Shown: piece by piece, positions 16,404 to 23,573 of the stretch
Numbering within the stretch: the stretch's first letter is position 1
Layout of the letters: every line of letters begins with the position of its first letter
Source of the DNA: an uncultured Bacteroidales bacterium
GTDB taxonomy: Bacteria > Bacteroidota > Bacteroidia > Bacteroidales > UBA932
Length of the DNA: 38,786 nt
Assembly: GCA_944325765.1 (NCBI GenBank)
Contig: CALVBH010000069.1
Span: 1-38,786 of the forward strand
Reading direction: 5' to 3'
Notes under the pieces: generated by a model
Databases searched by the model: none
What the model was told of the DNA's origin: nothing
Seen by the model: the letters and a program-made list of their open reading frames with translations, nothing else
Position numbers and translations under genes: made by a program

Positions 16404-18368
16404 ATGATTTCGATAAATTCGTTGACAGTAGCCTATGGAGGTTTTACCCTTCTGGATGATATAAGCTTCCATATCAGTGAAAGCGACAAGATCGGTCTGG
16501 TGGGCAAGAACGGGGCAGGAAAGTCCACCATACTGAAACTGATATGCGGCATCCAGACCCCGACTTCCGGCAAAATAGAAATGCCCTCCGGTCTGCGTAT
16601 AGGGTATCTTCCCCAGATAATGGAACATCACAGGGGGAAAAGCGTCATAGACGAAGCCATGACAGCCTTTTCCGAACTGTTCGGAATGGAGGAGGAACTG
16701 GACTCTATCGTGAATCAGCTGTCCCGGAGAGAGGATTACGATTCTCCCGAATACCGGAAACTGATAGAGCGGATGAACGATGTCAACGACCGCCTTGCAT
16801 ACACCAGATCCGAGTCTCCTCGGGCAATGGCCGAAAAGACGCTTTGCGGACTCGGTTTCAGACCGGAAGAACTGTCACGTGCTACCGAGACATTCAGCCA
16901 GGGATGGAACATGCGTATCGAACTGGCCAAAATCCTCCTGTCGAAGCCCGATGTCCTGCTTCTGGACGAGCCGACGAACCATCTCGACATAGAATCCATA
17001 GAATGGCTTGAAGATTATCTGAAGGCCTACAGAGGGTCGCTCGTACTGATTTCCCACGACAGGAAGTTCCTGGACAACATCACGAACAGGACCGTGGAAA
17101 TCATGCTCGGGCACATACATGACTACAAGGTTCCGTACAGCCGGTATCTGGAACTTCGAAAGGAAAGGATAGCCCAGCAGAAAGCCGCATACGAGAACCA
17201 GCAGAGAATGATAGAGAAGACGGAAGACTTCATAGAGCGTTTCCGTTACAAGCCGACCAAATCGAACCAGGTGCAGTCCCGTATCAAACAGTTGGACAGG
17301 CTGGAACGTATAGAGATAGATTTGGAGGACAATTCTTCGCTGTCTGTAAAATTCCCTCCCGCACCGCGTTCCGGCGATGTCGTCTTCAAGGCCTCAGACC
17401 TCTCATTGGGTTATCCCGCCAGAGACGGACATGGGGAGAAAATCGTTTTTACCGGGGCAGATATTGAAGTGCGCCGCGGAGAAAAGGTGGCATTGGTCGG
17501 AAGGAACGGAGAAGGGAAGACCACGCTGATGCGGGCCATTATGGGAGAACTGGAGCCATTGTCCGGCGAAGCCAGGACAGGATATAATGTCAGCATCGGC
17601 TATTACGCGCAGAATCAGGAAGATATATTGGACAGGAACGAGACTGTCTACGGGACGCTCGACCGTATTGCCACAGGCGACATAAGGACTAAACTCAGGG
17701 ATATTCTGGGCGCATTCCTGTTCAAGGGCGAGGATATCGACAAGAAGGTGGCGGTGCTCAGCGGAGGCGAAAGGGCGAGACTTGCGATGGCGAAACTTAT
17801 TCTCAAGCCGTACAATCTTCTGGCTCTCGACGAACCGACCAATCACATGGATATCCGCTCGAAAGATATTCTCAAGCAGGCGCTCAAAGCATACGACGGC
17901 ACCCTGATAGTCGTCTCTCACGACAGGGATTTCCTTGACGGTCTGGTGGACAAACTCTACGAATTCCGTGACGGCAAGGTCAGGGAACATCTGGGAGGGG
18001 TGGAGGAATTCCTCCGGAAACGCAGGATCGAGAATCTGAACGAACTCGAAAGGAAATCTTCGGGCGACAACCCGAAAAAGGAAGAGACTCCTGCGGCTGA
18101 AACTCGAAAGGAACCGTCATCGGGGCAGGAATACCGGCAGAAAAAATTCATTTCGAAGGAAGAGAGAAAAACACGGAACCGGATTGCATTCCTGGAGAGG
18201 AATATAGGGGAATCCGAACAGAAGATGAAGGATATCGAGAAAACGCTTTCATCTCCTGGTGCGGATGACGATATTATGGAACTGACCAGACAGTATCTGG
18301 AACTGAAGCGCGATATCGATGCGTGGACAGACGAGTGGGGCAGATTGGTGGAAAGTATTGAAAATTAA
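16404..18368 (+). CDS. ABC-F family ATPase (translation-associated type)
   Basis: A 654-residue soluble protein with two ABC ATPase domains and no membrane segments. Walker A motifs are GKNGAGKST (about residues 36-44) and GRNGEGKTT; Walker B motifs are LLLDEPTNHLD and LLALDEPTNHMD; ABC signatures are FSQGWNMRIELA and LSGGERARLAM. The first signature has Gln in place of the usual Gly. The inter-domain linker (about 240-320) is charged and helical, like the tRNA-contacting P-site arm of ABC-F proteins. The C-terminal 90 residues form a charged coiled coil as in Uup. ABC-F proteins act on the ribosome, either in translation or in antibiotic resistance; context with valS and rlmB favours a housekeeping translation role. 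Confidence 0.9.
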   Translation: MISINSLTVAYGGFTLLDDISFHISESDKIGLVGKNGAGKSTILKLICGIQTPTSGKIEMPSGLRIGYLPQIMEHHRGKSVIDEAMTAFSELFGMEEELDSIVNQLSRREDYDSPEYRKLIERMNDVNDRLAYTRSESPRAMAEKTLCGLGFRPEELSRATETFSQGWNMRIELAKILLSKPDVLLLDEPTNHLDIESIEWLEDYLKAYRGSLVLISHDRKFLDNITNRTVEIMLGHIHDYKVPYSRYLELRKERIAQQKAAYENQQRMIEKTEDFIERFRYKPTKSNQVQSRIKQLDRLERIEIDLEDNSSLSVKFPPAPRSGDVVFKASDLSLGYPARDGHGEKIVFTGADIEVRRGEKVALVGRNGEGKTTLMRAIMGELEPLSGEARTGYNVSIGYYAQNQEDILDRNETVYGTLDRIATGDIRTKLRDILGAFLFKGEDIDKKVAVLSGGERARLAMAKLILKPYNLLALDEPTNHMDIRSKDILKQALKAYDGTLIVVSHDRDFLDGLVDKLYEFRDGKVREHLGGVEEFLRKRRIENLNELERKSSGDNPKKEETPAAETRKEPSSGQEYRQKKFISKEERKTRNRIAFLERNIGESEQKMKDIEKTLSSPGADDDIMELTRQYLELKRDIDAWTDEWGRLVESIEN

Positions 18369-18382
18369 AGAAGAACAATATC

Positions 18383-19126
18383 ATGGAAGAACAGAAATCC
18401 CAATATCTTTTCGGGCTGCATCCCGTCATCGAGGCTGTCAGGGCCGGAAAGAAGTTCGACAAGATTTTAGTGAAACAGGGCCTTGAAGGCCAGCAGTTCA
18501 GGGAACTTCTGGAACTGGCAAGGGAAAAGGACATCACTCTGCAGTTCGTCCCTGCGGAAAGGCTCAACAGGGCCGTCAGAGGCGCACATCAGGGAGTCAT
18601 AGCCTATATTTCAAAAATCGATTACGAACCGTTCGAAACACTGATAGATACGGCGCTGGCATTGAAACCGGATCCGATTATCGTCCTTCTGGACGGTGTA
18701 AGCGATGTGAGGAATCTCGGTGCCATAGCCAGGACTCTCGAATGTGCCGGCGGCAGCGGCATCATCATTCCTGCGAAGGGAGGGGCGGCGATAAACGCAG
18801 ATGCCATCAAGGCCTCGGCCGGAGCTTTGATGAGAATTTCCGTATCCCGTGTGCCGAATCTTCGTCTGGCTGCATATTATCTGAAGCAGAGCGGTTTCCG
18901 GCTGATAGCCGTTACGGAAAAAGTCTCCTCGACCATTTACTCGACCGACCTTACCGGCCCGTGCGCTTTCGTCCTGGGCTCGGAAGGGAAGGGAATTTCA
19001 CAGGCCATGATGGAACTTTCAGATGAAAAGGCTTCGATACCTATGGCGGGGGAGATTTCTTCGCTGAACGTTTCCGCTGCCGCGTCTGCCGTCCTGTTCG
19101 AAGCCGTCCGTCAGAGACTTGCATAA
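18383..19126 (+). CDS. rlmB: 23S rRNA (guanosine-2'-O)-methyltransferase RlmB
   Basis: A 247-residue SpoU-family (SPOUT) RNA 2'-O-methyltransferase. The N-terminal substrate-binding domain (FGLHPVIEAVRAGKKFDKIL) precedes the knotted catalytic domain with motif 1 LDGVSDVRNLGAIARTLEC, motif 2 FVLGSEGKGIS and motif 3 IPMAGEISSLNVSAAASAV. This pattern matches RlmB, which methylates G2251 of 23S rRNA in Escherichia coli, although the tRNA-specific TrmH is a close relative. It follows the ABC-F gene by 14 bp and precedes the dipeptidase by 14 bp. Confidence 0.9.
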   Translation: MEEQKSQYLFGLHPVIEAVRAGKKFDKILVKQGLEGQQFRELLELAREKDITLQFVPAERLNRAVRGAHQGVIAYISKIDYEPFETLIDTALALKPDPIIVLLDGVSDVRNLGAIARTLECAGGSGIIIPAKGGAAINADAIKASAGALMRISVSRVPNLRLAAYYLKQSGFRLIAVTEKVSSTIYSTDLTGPCAFVLGSEGKGISQAMMELSDEKASIPMAGEISSLNVSAAASAVLFEAVRQRLA

Positions 19127-19140
19127 AACGACAGGCGTTT

Positions 19141-20205
19141 ATGTTCGTTCTCGATTCGCACTGCGACACTCCGTCGCAGATACACAGGCTCAGAAACGTG
19201 GGCATACGGAACTCCCGCGGTCAGGTAGATTTCCCGAAAATGCTGGAAGGGGGAGTGGACGGGGCGTTTTTCGCCATGTATGTACCTGCTTCCCTCGCTC
19301 CGGACGAGGCTACCGCATACGCAGTGAAACTCATAGGGGAGACCTGCGATGCCGTGGCGGCATGCCCGGACCTGGCCGAGGTCGTCACATCCCGCGAAGA
19401 AGCTTTCAAAGCCAGATCGGAAGGACGGGTTTCCGTCTTTCTCGCCATAGAAAACGGATCGGCGATACAGGATTCCCTCTCGCTTCTGCGGTTCTTCTAC
19501 AGCTGCGGAATACGTTATATGACCCTGTCGCATTCGCGGCACAATGCCATCTGCGACTCCTGCACCCCCGAAAGTCCCCGATGGAACGGTCTGAGCCCCT
19601 TCGGCAGGGAAGTCGTCCGGGAGATGAACCGTCTCGGAATGCTGGTCGATGTCTCGCACATATCGGACGCTTCCTTTTACGATGTCCTGAAGTCCTCCGA
19701 CTCACCGGTTGTGGCTACGCATTCCTGCTGCAGGGCGCTTGCGGACCATCCACGGAATATGTCCGATGACATGATCAGGGCTTTGGCCGCTGCGGGCGGA
19801 GTGATTCAGATAAATTTCTATCCCGTATTTCTCGATGACGCCTTCTCACGCGTACTTGCCGCGTCAGGACTTGAAGAACGCGGCGACGCCGTCGAATCCG
19901 AATTCATAAAGGACCCGGCCGACCCTGTGAAACGTGCCGCCTGGTATGAAGTGGAAGATGCTCTGGCTGCGCTCGAACGCCCGTCTTTCAGGAGGATTTG
20001 CGACCATATCGACCACGCGGTATCGCTCGTCGGAACGGATCATGTCGGGTTAGGGTCCGATTTCGACGGCATTTCCGTAACTCCCGAGGGTATGGAAGAT
20101 GTCTCGCATTTCTCCGCAGTACTGGACGAACTGCGTCTGAGGGGCTATACTGAATCCGACATAGAAAAAATCGCCGGCGGAAACCTGCTGCGGATTCTAA
20201 GGTAA
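19141..20205 (+). CDS. Membrane-dipeptidase family (M19) zinc dipeptidase
   Basis: A 354-residue M19 (renal-dipeptidase-like) metallopeptidase that cleaves dipeptides, often including those with D-amino acids. The N-terminal DSHCDTP gives the first metal ligands (H7, D9); the bridging glutamate is in LAIENGSAI (about E104); further ligands are in DVSHIS (about H173) and VATHSCCRALADHPRN (about H194), with the aspartate in LGSDFDG. All are present. I see no signal peptide, so it appears cytoplasmic, in contrast to the lipidated animal enzyme. It is the last gene of the valS run and converges on cinA. Confidence 0.9.
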   Translation: MFVLDSHCDTPSQIHRLRNVGIRNSRGQVDFPKMLEGGVDGAFFAMYVPASLAPDEATAYAVKLIGETCDAVAACPDLAEVVTSREEAFKARSEGRVSVFLAIENGSAIQDSLSLLRFFYSCGIRYMTLSHSRHNAICDSCTPESPRWNGLSPFGREVVREMNRLGMLVDVSHISDASFYDVLKSSDSPVVATHSCCRALADHPRNMSDDMIRALAAAGGVIQINFYPVFLDDAFSRVLAASGLEERGDAVESEFIKDPADPVKRAAWYEVEDALAALERPSFRRICDHIDHAVSLVGTDHVGLGSDFDGISVTPEGMEDVSHFSAVLDELRLRGYTESDIEKIAGGNLLRILR

Positions 20206-20242
20206 TGCCTCCTGACCGGAGAGCGCATACTTGAGCCGGAAT

Positions 20243-21505
20243 TCAGACTATCTCCAGCCTCAATGCATTCAGTGCTGAAGCCGCGAATCTCTCTATATTC
20301 CGCAGTCTGTCATTTCTGAAACTGAATTTCACCGTACGGGTACCTTTGTCTGAACTAATCCCGACCCATACCAGTCCGACAGGTTTTTCTTCAGAGCCGC
20401 CCCCGGGGCCGGCAATGCCGGTAGTCGCCACGGAATAGTCGCTTCCCGTAAGACGGCGCACTCCTTCAGCCATGGCAGCGGCGCACTGCGGGCTTACGGC
20501 TCCGTAAGTGTCTATGACTTCTGCAGGTACGCCGAGGACATTTTCCTTTACGCTGTTGGCATACGAGACTACGGAGCCGAGGTAATATCCGGATGCGCCT
20601 GGAACGGACGTCAGAAGCGAGGCTACAAGTCCGCCGGTACAGGATTCAGCGGTGCTGACGGTTTTTCCCGCAGCAAGCAGAAGTTCTCCCGTGACTTCCT
20701 GCAGCGTCTTTTCCTCTTCCGCATATATGCTGCTGCCGAGAATCTCTTTAAGAAGCGATGTCTGCCTCCTGAATATCCCGTCGGCGCTCTCTTCGGAATA
20801 CTCTCCGTATACGGACATCCTGAGGGCAACTCCCTTCAACGGATCAGGAAGATATGCCAGCCGGACATTTTCGGGAAGATTCGCTTCCCATCCTGAAATT
20901 TTTTCGGAGAGGGCGGATTCCGCTATGCCGTATGTCATTATGGTCTTGTGCCTGATGGTCGCTATGGAGAAGGCGGACCTTATATCCGCCATAACGTCCG
21001 GCAAGGCCCCGAGCGCTTCATACGGTACGCCCGGGAGAGAATACAGCACGGCACGGTGACCGAACCGTTCTTCAGGGAATCTGACAGCCATTACCGGGGC
21101 AGTCCCGAGCTGATTGGGAATGACATCGCACCGTGACGGGACCGAAGCCTGCTGTCTGTTGATTTCCAGTACATCCAGACCTCTGGAAGACAATATCCGG
21201 TGAATGATTTCTAACTGGCGTGCATCTGTCCTGTATCCTTCGCTCCCTGAAAGAGTGTACAGGACCTTTTTCGTGACATCATCCTTTGTAGGGCCGAGTC
21301 CTCCCGTGATGATTACGATATCATTGGTCTGCAATCCTTTGAGTACGGCTTCTTCTATTTCCCGGGCCGAATCCCCGACCGACATCATCATAGTGGTCCT
21401 GATGCCGTTTTTCCCCAGTTCCCTGGCTATTCCGGCCGAATTCGTATCCGTTATCTGGCCGATAAGGATTTCATCTCCTATCGTGCAAATCGCTGCTGTT
21501 GTCAT
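20243..21505 (-). CDS. cinA: CinA, nicotinamide-nucleotide amidohydrolase
   Basis: A 420-residue two-domain CinA protein. The N-terminal molybdopterin-binding-like (COG1058) domain starts AAICTIGDEILIGQITDTNS and includes VIITGGLGPTKDDVTKK. The C-terminal PncC-type amidase domain contains STAESCTGGLVASLLTSVPG and GIAGPGGGSEEKPVGLVWVG. In studied bacteria the C-terminal domain deamidates nicotinamide mononucleotide in pyridine-nucleotide recycling, and the N-terminal domain hydrolyses ADP-ribose. The ATG overlaps the pyrD stop codon by 4 bp, so translation is probably coupled to pyrD. Confidence 0.93.
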   Translation of the reverse strand: MTTAAICTIGDEILIGQITDTNSAGIARELGKNGIRTTMMMSVGDSAREIEEAVLKGLQTNDIVIITGGLGPTKDDVTKKVLYTLSGSEGYRTDARQLEIIHRILSSRGLDVLEINRQQASVPSRCDVIPNQLGTAPVMAVRFPEERFGHRAVLYSLPGVPYEALGALPDVMADIRSAFSIATIRHKTIMTYGIAESALSEKISGWEANLPENVRLAYLPDPLKGVALRMSVYGEYSEESADGIFRRQTSLLKEILGSSIYAEEEKTLQEVTGELLLAAGKTVSTAESCTGGLVASLLTSVPGASGYYLGSVVSYANSVKENVLGVPAEVIDTYGAVSPQCAAAMAEGVRRLTGSDYSVATTGIAGPGGGSEEKPVGLVWVGISSDKGTRTVKFSFRNDRLRNIERFAASALNALRLEIV

Positions 21506-22536
21506 TGTTTTCCGAGTATGGCTTTCTTGATTTTCTTTATCAGGGACGGCCCCTCATAAATGAAGCCGCTGTAGATTTCCACGAGCGAGGCTCCTGCATC
21601 GAGCATTTCCTTAGCCTGGGCGGCGGACATGATGCCACCGACGCCGATGATGGGAAGTTTCCCTTTCGATTTGGCGGCAATATACCTGACCAGTTCCAGA
21701 CTTTTGGCATACAATGGCGCCCCGGACATTCCTCCGTTGCCGATTTCCTCTATTTTTTCCTTCGGCAACGTCAGACCGTCGCGCGATCTTGTCGTGTTTC
21801 CGGCGACTATGCCGTCCACACCCGACATGAGAGCATAGTCTATGATTTCATCGAGCTGCTGATGCGAAATATCGGGGGAGACCTTGATCAGGACAGGCCT
21901 GTATTCGTCGAAATACATCCGGAGGTCCAGCAGTTTGTCGACGATGTCGGACAGGAATGAAACATCCTGCAGATCCGACAGACCGCTGACATTCGGACAG
22001 GAAATATTTATGACGAACATATCCACGAAATCATACAGAAGGGCGAATGCGGATTCGTAATCCTTCGCCGCATCATCGTTTATACTCGAAGTGTTCTTCG
22101 ATATGTTCCCGGCTATCAGTACATTGGGCTTTTCCCGCCTCAGATGCTCCACGGCGTTTTTCACACCCTTGTTATTGATGCCCATACGGTTTATTATGGC
22201 CCTGTCGCGGACTGAGCGGAACAGGCGCGGTCTTGGATTCCCGGGCTGGGGTTCGGGTGTCAGAGAGCCGATTTCCACGAATCCGAAGCCGAAATTCGCC
22301 AGATCGTTGTAAAATTCGCCGTTTTTGTCGAGGCCGCCGGCCAGACCCACGGGATTCCTGAATCTCAGGCCGAAAACCTCCCGTTCAAGCTCCGGTGCAT
22401 CGCACTTGTAGGTCATCCTGATGATTTTACCGGCGAACGGTATGAATCTCAGTATTTTCAGTGCGGCGAAAGTCAGGTTGTGCGCTGTTTCGGGAGAAAA
22501 GCTGAAAAGAATGGGGCGGATAATCTGCTTGTACAT
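21502..22536 (-). CDS. pyrD: Dihydroorotate dehydrogenase, class-2-type (quinone-dependent)
   Basis: A 344-residue FMN enzyme that oxidises dihydroorotate to orotate in pyrimidine synthesis. The amphipathic N-terminal extension (MYKQIIRPILFSFSPETAHN) that ties class 2 enzymes to the membrane quinone pool is present, followed by GLRFRNPVGLAGGLDKNGEF, NRMGINNKG, IKVSPDISHQQLDEI and the FMN phosphate site IGVGGIMSAAQAKEML. The active-site loop reads INISCPNVSGLSDLQ, with cysteine (C180) where E. coli class 2 PyrD has serine. The gene has its own -7 element (22580-22587) and is translationally coupled to cinA. Confidence 0.92.
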   Translation of the reverse strand: MYKQIIRPILFSFSPETAHNLTFAALKILRFIPFAGKIIRMTYKCDAPELEREVFGLRFRNPVGLAGGLDKNGEFYNDLANFGFGFVEIGSLTPEPQPGNPRPRLFRSVRDRAIINRMGINNKGVKNAVEHLRREKPNVLIAGNISKNTSSINDDAAKDYESAFALLYDFVDMFVINISCPNVSGLSDLQDVSFLSDIVDKLLDLRMYFDEYRPVLIKVSPDISHQQLDEIIDYALMSGVDGIVAGNTTRSRDGLTLPKEKIEEIGNGGMSGAPLYAKSLELVRYIAAKSKGKLPIIGVGGIMSAAQAKEMLDAGASLVEIYSGFIYEGPSLIKKIKKAILGKQ

Positions 22537-22579
22537 AATAAATGTCGCTCTGCCGTATTGATTCTGTCGGACAGTGCGG

Positions 22580-22587
22580 CAAAGATA
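22580..22587 (-). promoter_or_regulatory. -7 promoter element for pyrD-cinA
   Basis: On the minus strand 22587-22580 reads TATCTTTG followed by CC, a perfect TAnnTTTG. The predicted start near 22573 leaves a leader of about 37 nt. No clear -33 box. It lies in the 101-bp gap after the XRE gene. Confidence 0.5.
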
Positions 22588-22637
22588 GTGATTTTATGCA
22601 GTCGATGAGCCATTTTCGACAGATTCGGGTTCAAATT

Positions 22638-23066
22638 CTATCGGCTGAATTCCTCGAAAGTGCTGTCGTCGTAGAAAACGATGATTTTCCGGACCTTTCT
22701 CTGGGCCGCAGGAGTATCGGCAGCGGCAATTCCTTCATTTTCAGGCTCTCGTGCCGGTTTTTCCCCGACAACGGTATCTTCTGCCGGAACTTCTTCGGCA
22801 GGAACCTCTGCCGGAAACGGCAATACGGCCATGGAAGCCGGATACCGCGGTTTTTCCGTCTTGTACATTTTCCCTTTGCCGCTAATCAGCCATTCGATAT
22901 TCAGGGCAGGGTAGTATTTGGTCAGATTCAGAAGAAATTCGTACCCCGGCTTGTTCCGGCCCGAAAGAATATGTGAAACACTCGCTCTTGCCACGTTGAT
23001 TTTATCGGCAAAAGCTGCCTGCGATATGTTTTCAGCTGCCAGAAACTGTTCGAGACGCTCGTTCAT
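22638..23066 (-). CDS. XRE-family helix-turn-helix transcriptional regulator
   Basis: A 142-residue DNA-binding protein. Residues 1-65 form a Cro/CI-type helix-turn-helix domain: MNERLEQFLAAEN, then SQAAFADKINVARASVSHIL (about 15-34) with the recognition helix near ARASVSHIL, then SGRNKPGYEFL and NIEWLISGKGKMY. A proline/alanine/glutamate-rich linker (about 72-120) leads to a short conserved-looking tail RKVRKIIVFYDDSTFEEFSR. There is no protease or phage-repressor C-terminal domain, and no phage genes are nearby. Three palindromic sites lie 17-78 bp upstream of its start codon and two more with a core site precede queA, so it probably regulates itself and perhaps queA. The binding is inferred from position and symmetry. 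Confidence 0.85.
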   Translation of the reverse strand: MNERLEQFLAAENISQAAFADKINVARASVSHILSGRNKPGYEFLLNLTKYYPALNIEWLISGKGKMYKTEKPRYPASMAVLPFPAEVPAEEVPAEDTVVGEKPAREPENEGIAAADTPAAQRKVRKIIVFYDDSTFEEFSR

Positions 23067-23082
23067 GATTGTATTCGATTTG

Positions 23083-23144
23083 ATTACAAATGTAATAATT
23101 TAATTAATAACAAATGTAACTTGTTTTCGGATTACATTTGTAAA
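23083..23144. promoter_or_regulatory. Operator cluster 1: three palindromic sites at exact 24-bp spacing
   Basis: Site 1 (23083-23096) is ATTACA-AA-TGTAAT, a perfect 6-2-6 inverted repeat. Site 2 (23108-23119) is TAACA-AA-TGTAA with one mismatch between arms. Site 3 (23131-23144) is ATTACA-TT-TGTAAA with one outer mismatch. Their centres are at 23089.5, 23113.5 and 23137.5, exactly 24 bp apart. The cluster begins 17 bp upstream of the XRE start codon. Each site contains TACATTTG, a TAnnTTTG -7 element, on the minus strand for sites 1 and 2 and on the plus strand for site 3. Probable binding sites for the adjacent XRE protein. Confidence 0.7.
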
Positions 23145-23413
23145 ATATGATAGGGGAGTGACGGTAATGACTTGAAGTTATTGTTTAGGTATCTGAGTAA
23201 ATATCTTGGTTTTTAATATGTTAATCTATTAAATAATCATTCTGTCCGTATGTTTCGGTAAAGTTTGACCCGGAACCGCGCGACAAGTTAGAGTATAAAT
23301 TTACATAATACTATATAATATATTGGGTATTAAATAATTATAATGGCGATTATTATTGTGTTTACATTATTGAATTATCCCGAACCGACTCTGTTCAACT
23401 TTATAACACGCAA

Positions 23414-23482
23414 ACAAATGTCTGCTATTGATTGTTTACAAATGTATTATGCGGATTAAATATTGTTATTTACATTTGTAAT
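23414..23482. promoter_or_regulatory. Operator cluster 2 upstream of queA
   Basis: A core site ACAAATGT (23414-23421), site 4 TTTACA-AA-TGTATT (23435-23448) and site 5 TTTACA-TT-TGTAAT (23469-23482). Centres are at 23417.5, 23441.5 and 23475.5, giving spacings of 24 and 34 bp. Site 5 contains a plus-strand TACATTTG (23471-23478) with a TATG box 19 bp upstream (23448-23451), so it could be the -7 element of a repressible promoter reading toward queA. Confidence 0.6.
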
Positions 23483-23527
23483 TTCGGGTGAGATAAGGGA
23501 AATCGTTTCCCGAACGTACCGCGGAAT

Positions 23528-23558
23528 TTTCAAAATACGCCGTAATTGTGTATTTTCG
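23528..23558 (+). promoter_or_regulatory. Possible constitutive promoter for queA
   Basis: TTTC (23528-23531), a 19-bp spacer, then TATTTTCG (23551-23558), each one base from the -33 TTTG and -7 TAnnTTTG consensus. Transcription would start near 23565, about 9 nt before the chosen ATG. It is weaker than other promoters in the window. Confidence 0.35.
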
Positions 23559-23573
23559 CCGAAAATTTTCCAG

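Larger units (their letters stand above)
23067..23573. other. 507-bp AT-rich intergenic region between the XRE gene and queA
   Basis: A much more AT-rich stretch than its flanks. It holds five near-palindromic ATTACA-WW-TGTAAT sites and one core site, in two clusters about 270 bp apart. Between them (23145-23413) lie runs of A/T with scattered TTTACA half sites (23300-23305, 23361-23366). A 38-codon frame at 23343-23459 is probably fortuitous, since operator sites lie inside it. A queA promoter candidate closes the region. No RNA gene was recognised. Confidence 0.8.

Noticed and set aside
16404-18368. ABC-F protein as an antibiotic-resistance determinant.
   Set aside because: Its place in a valS-rlmB run, the Uup-like C-terminal coiled coil and the lack of mobile-element signs favour a housekeeping role.
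23343-23459. A 38-codon plus-strand frame beginning MAIIIVF in the AT-rich region before queA.
   Set aside because: The core operator site and site 4 lie inside it, no promoter fits, and such a length is expected by chance in AT-rich DNA.
22638-23573. Prophage immunity region, suggested by a Cro/CI-like regulator beside an operator array.
   Set aside because: No phage genes, integrase or attachment repeats are present, and the flanking genes are housekeeping genes.
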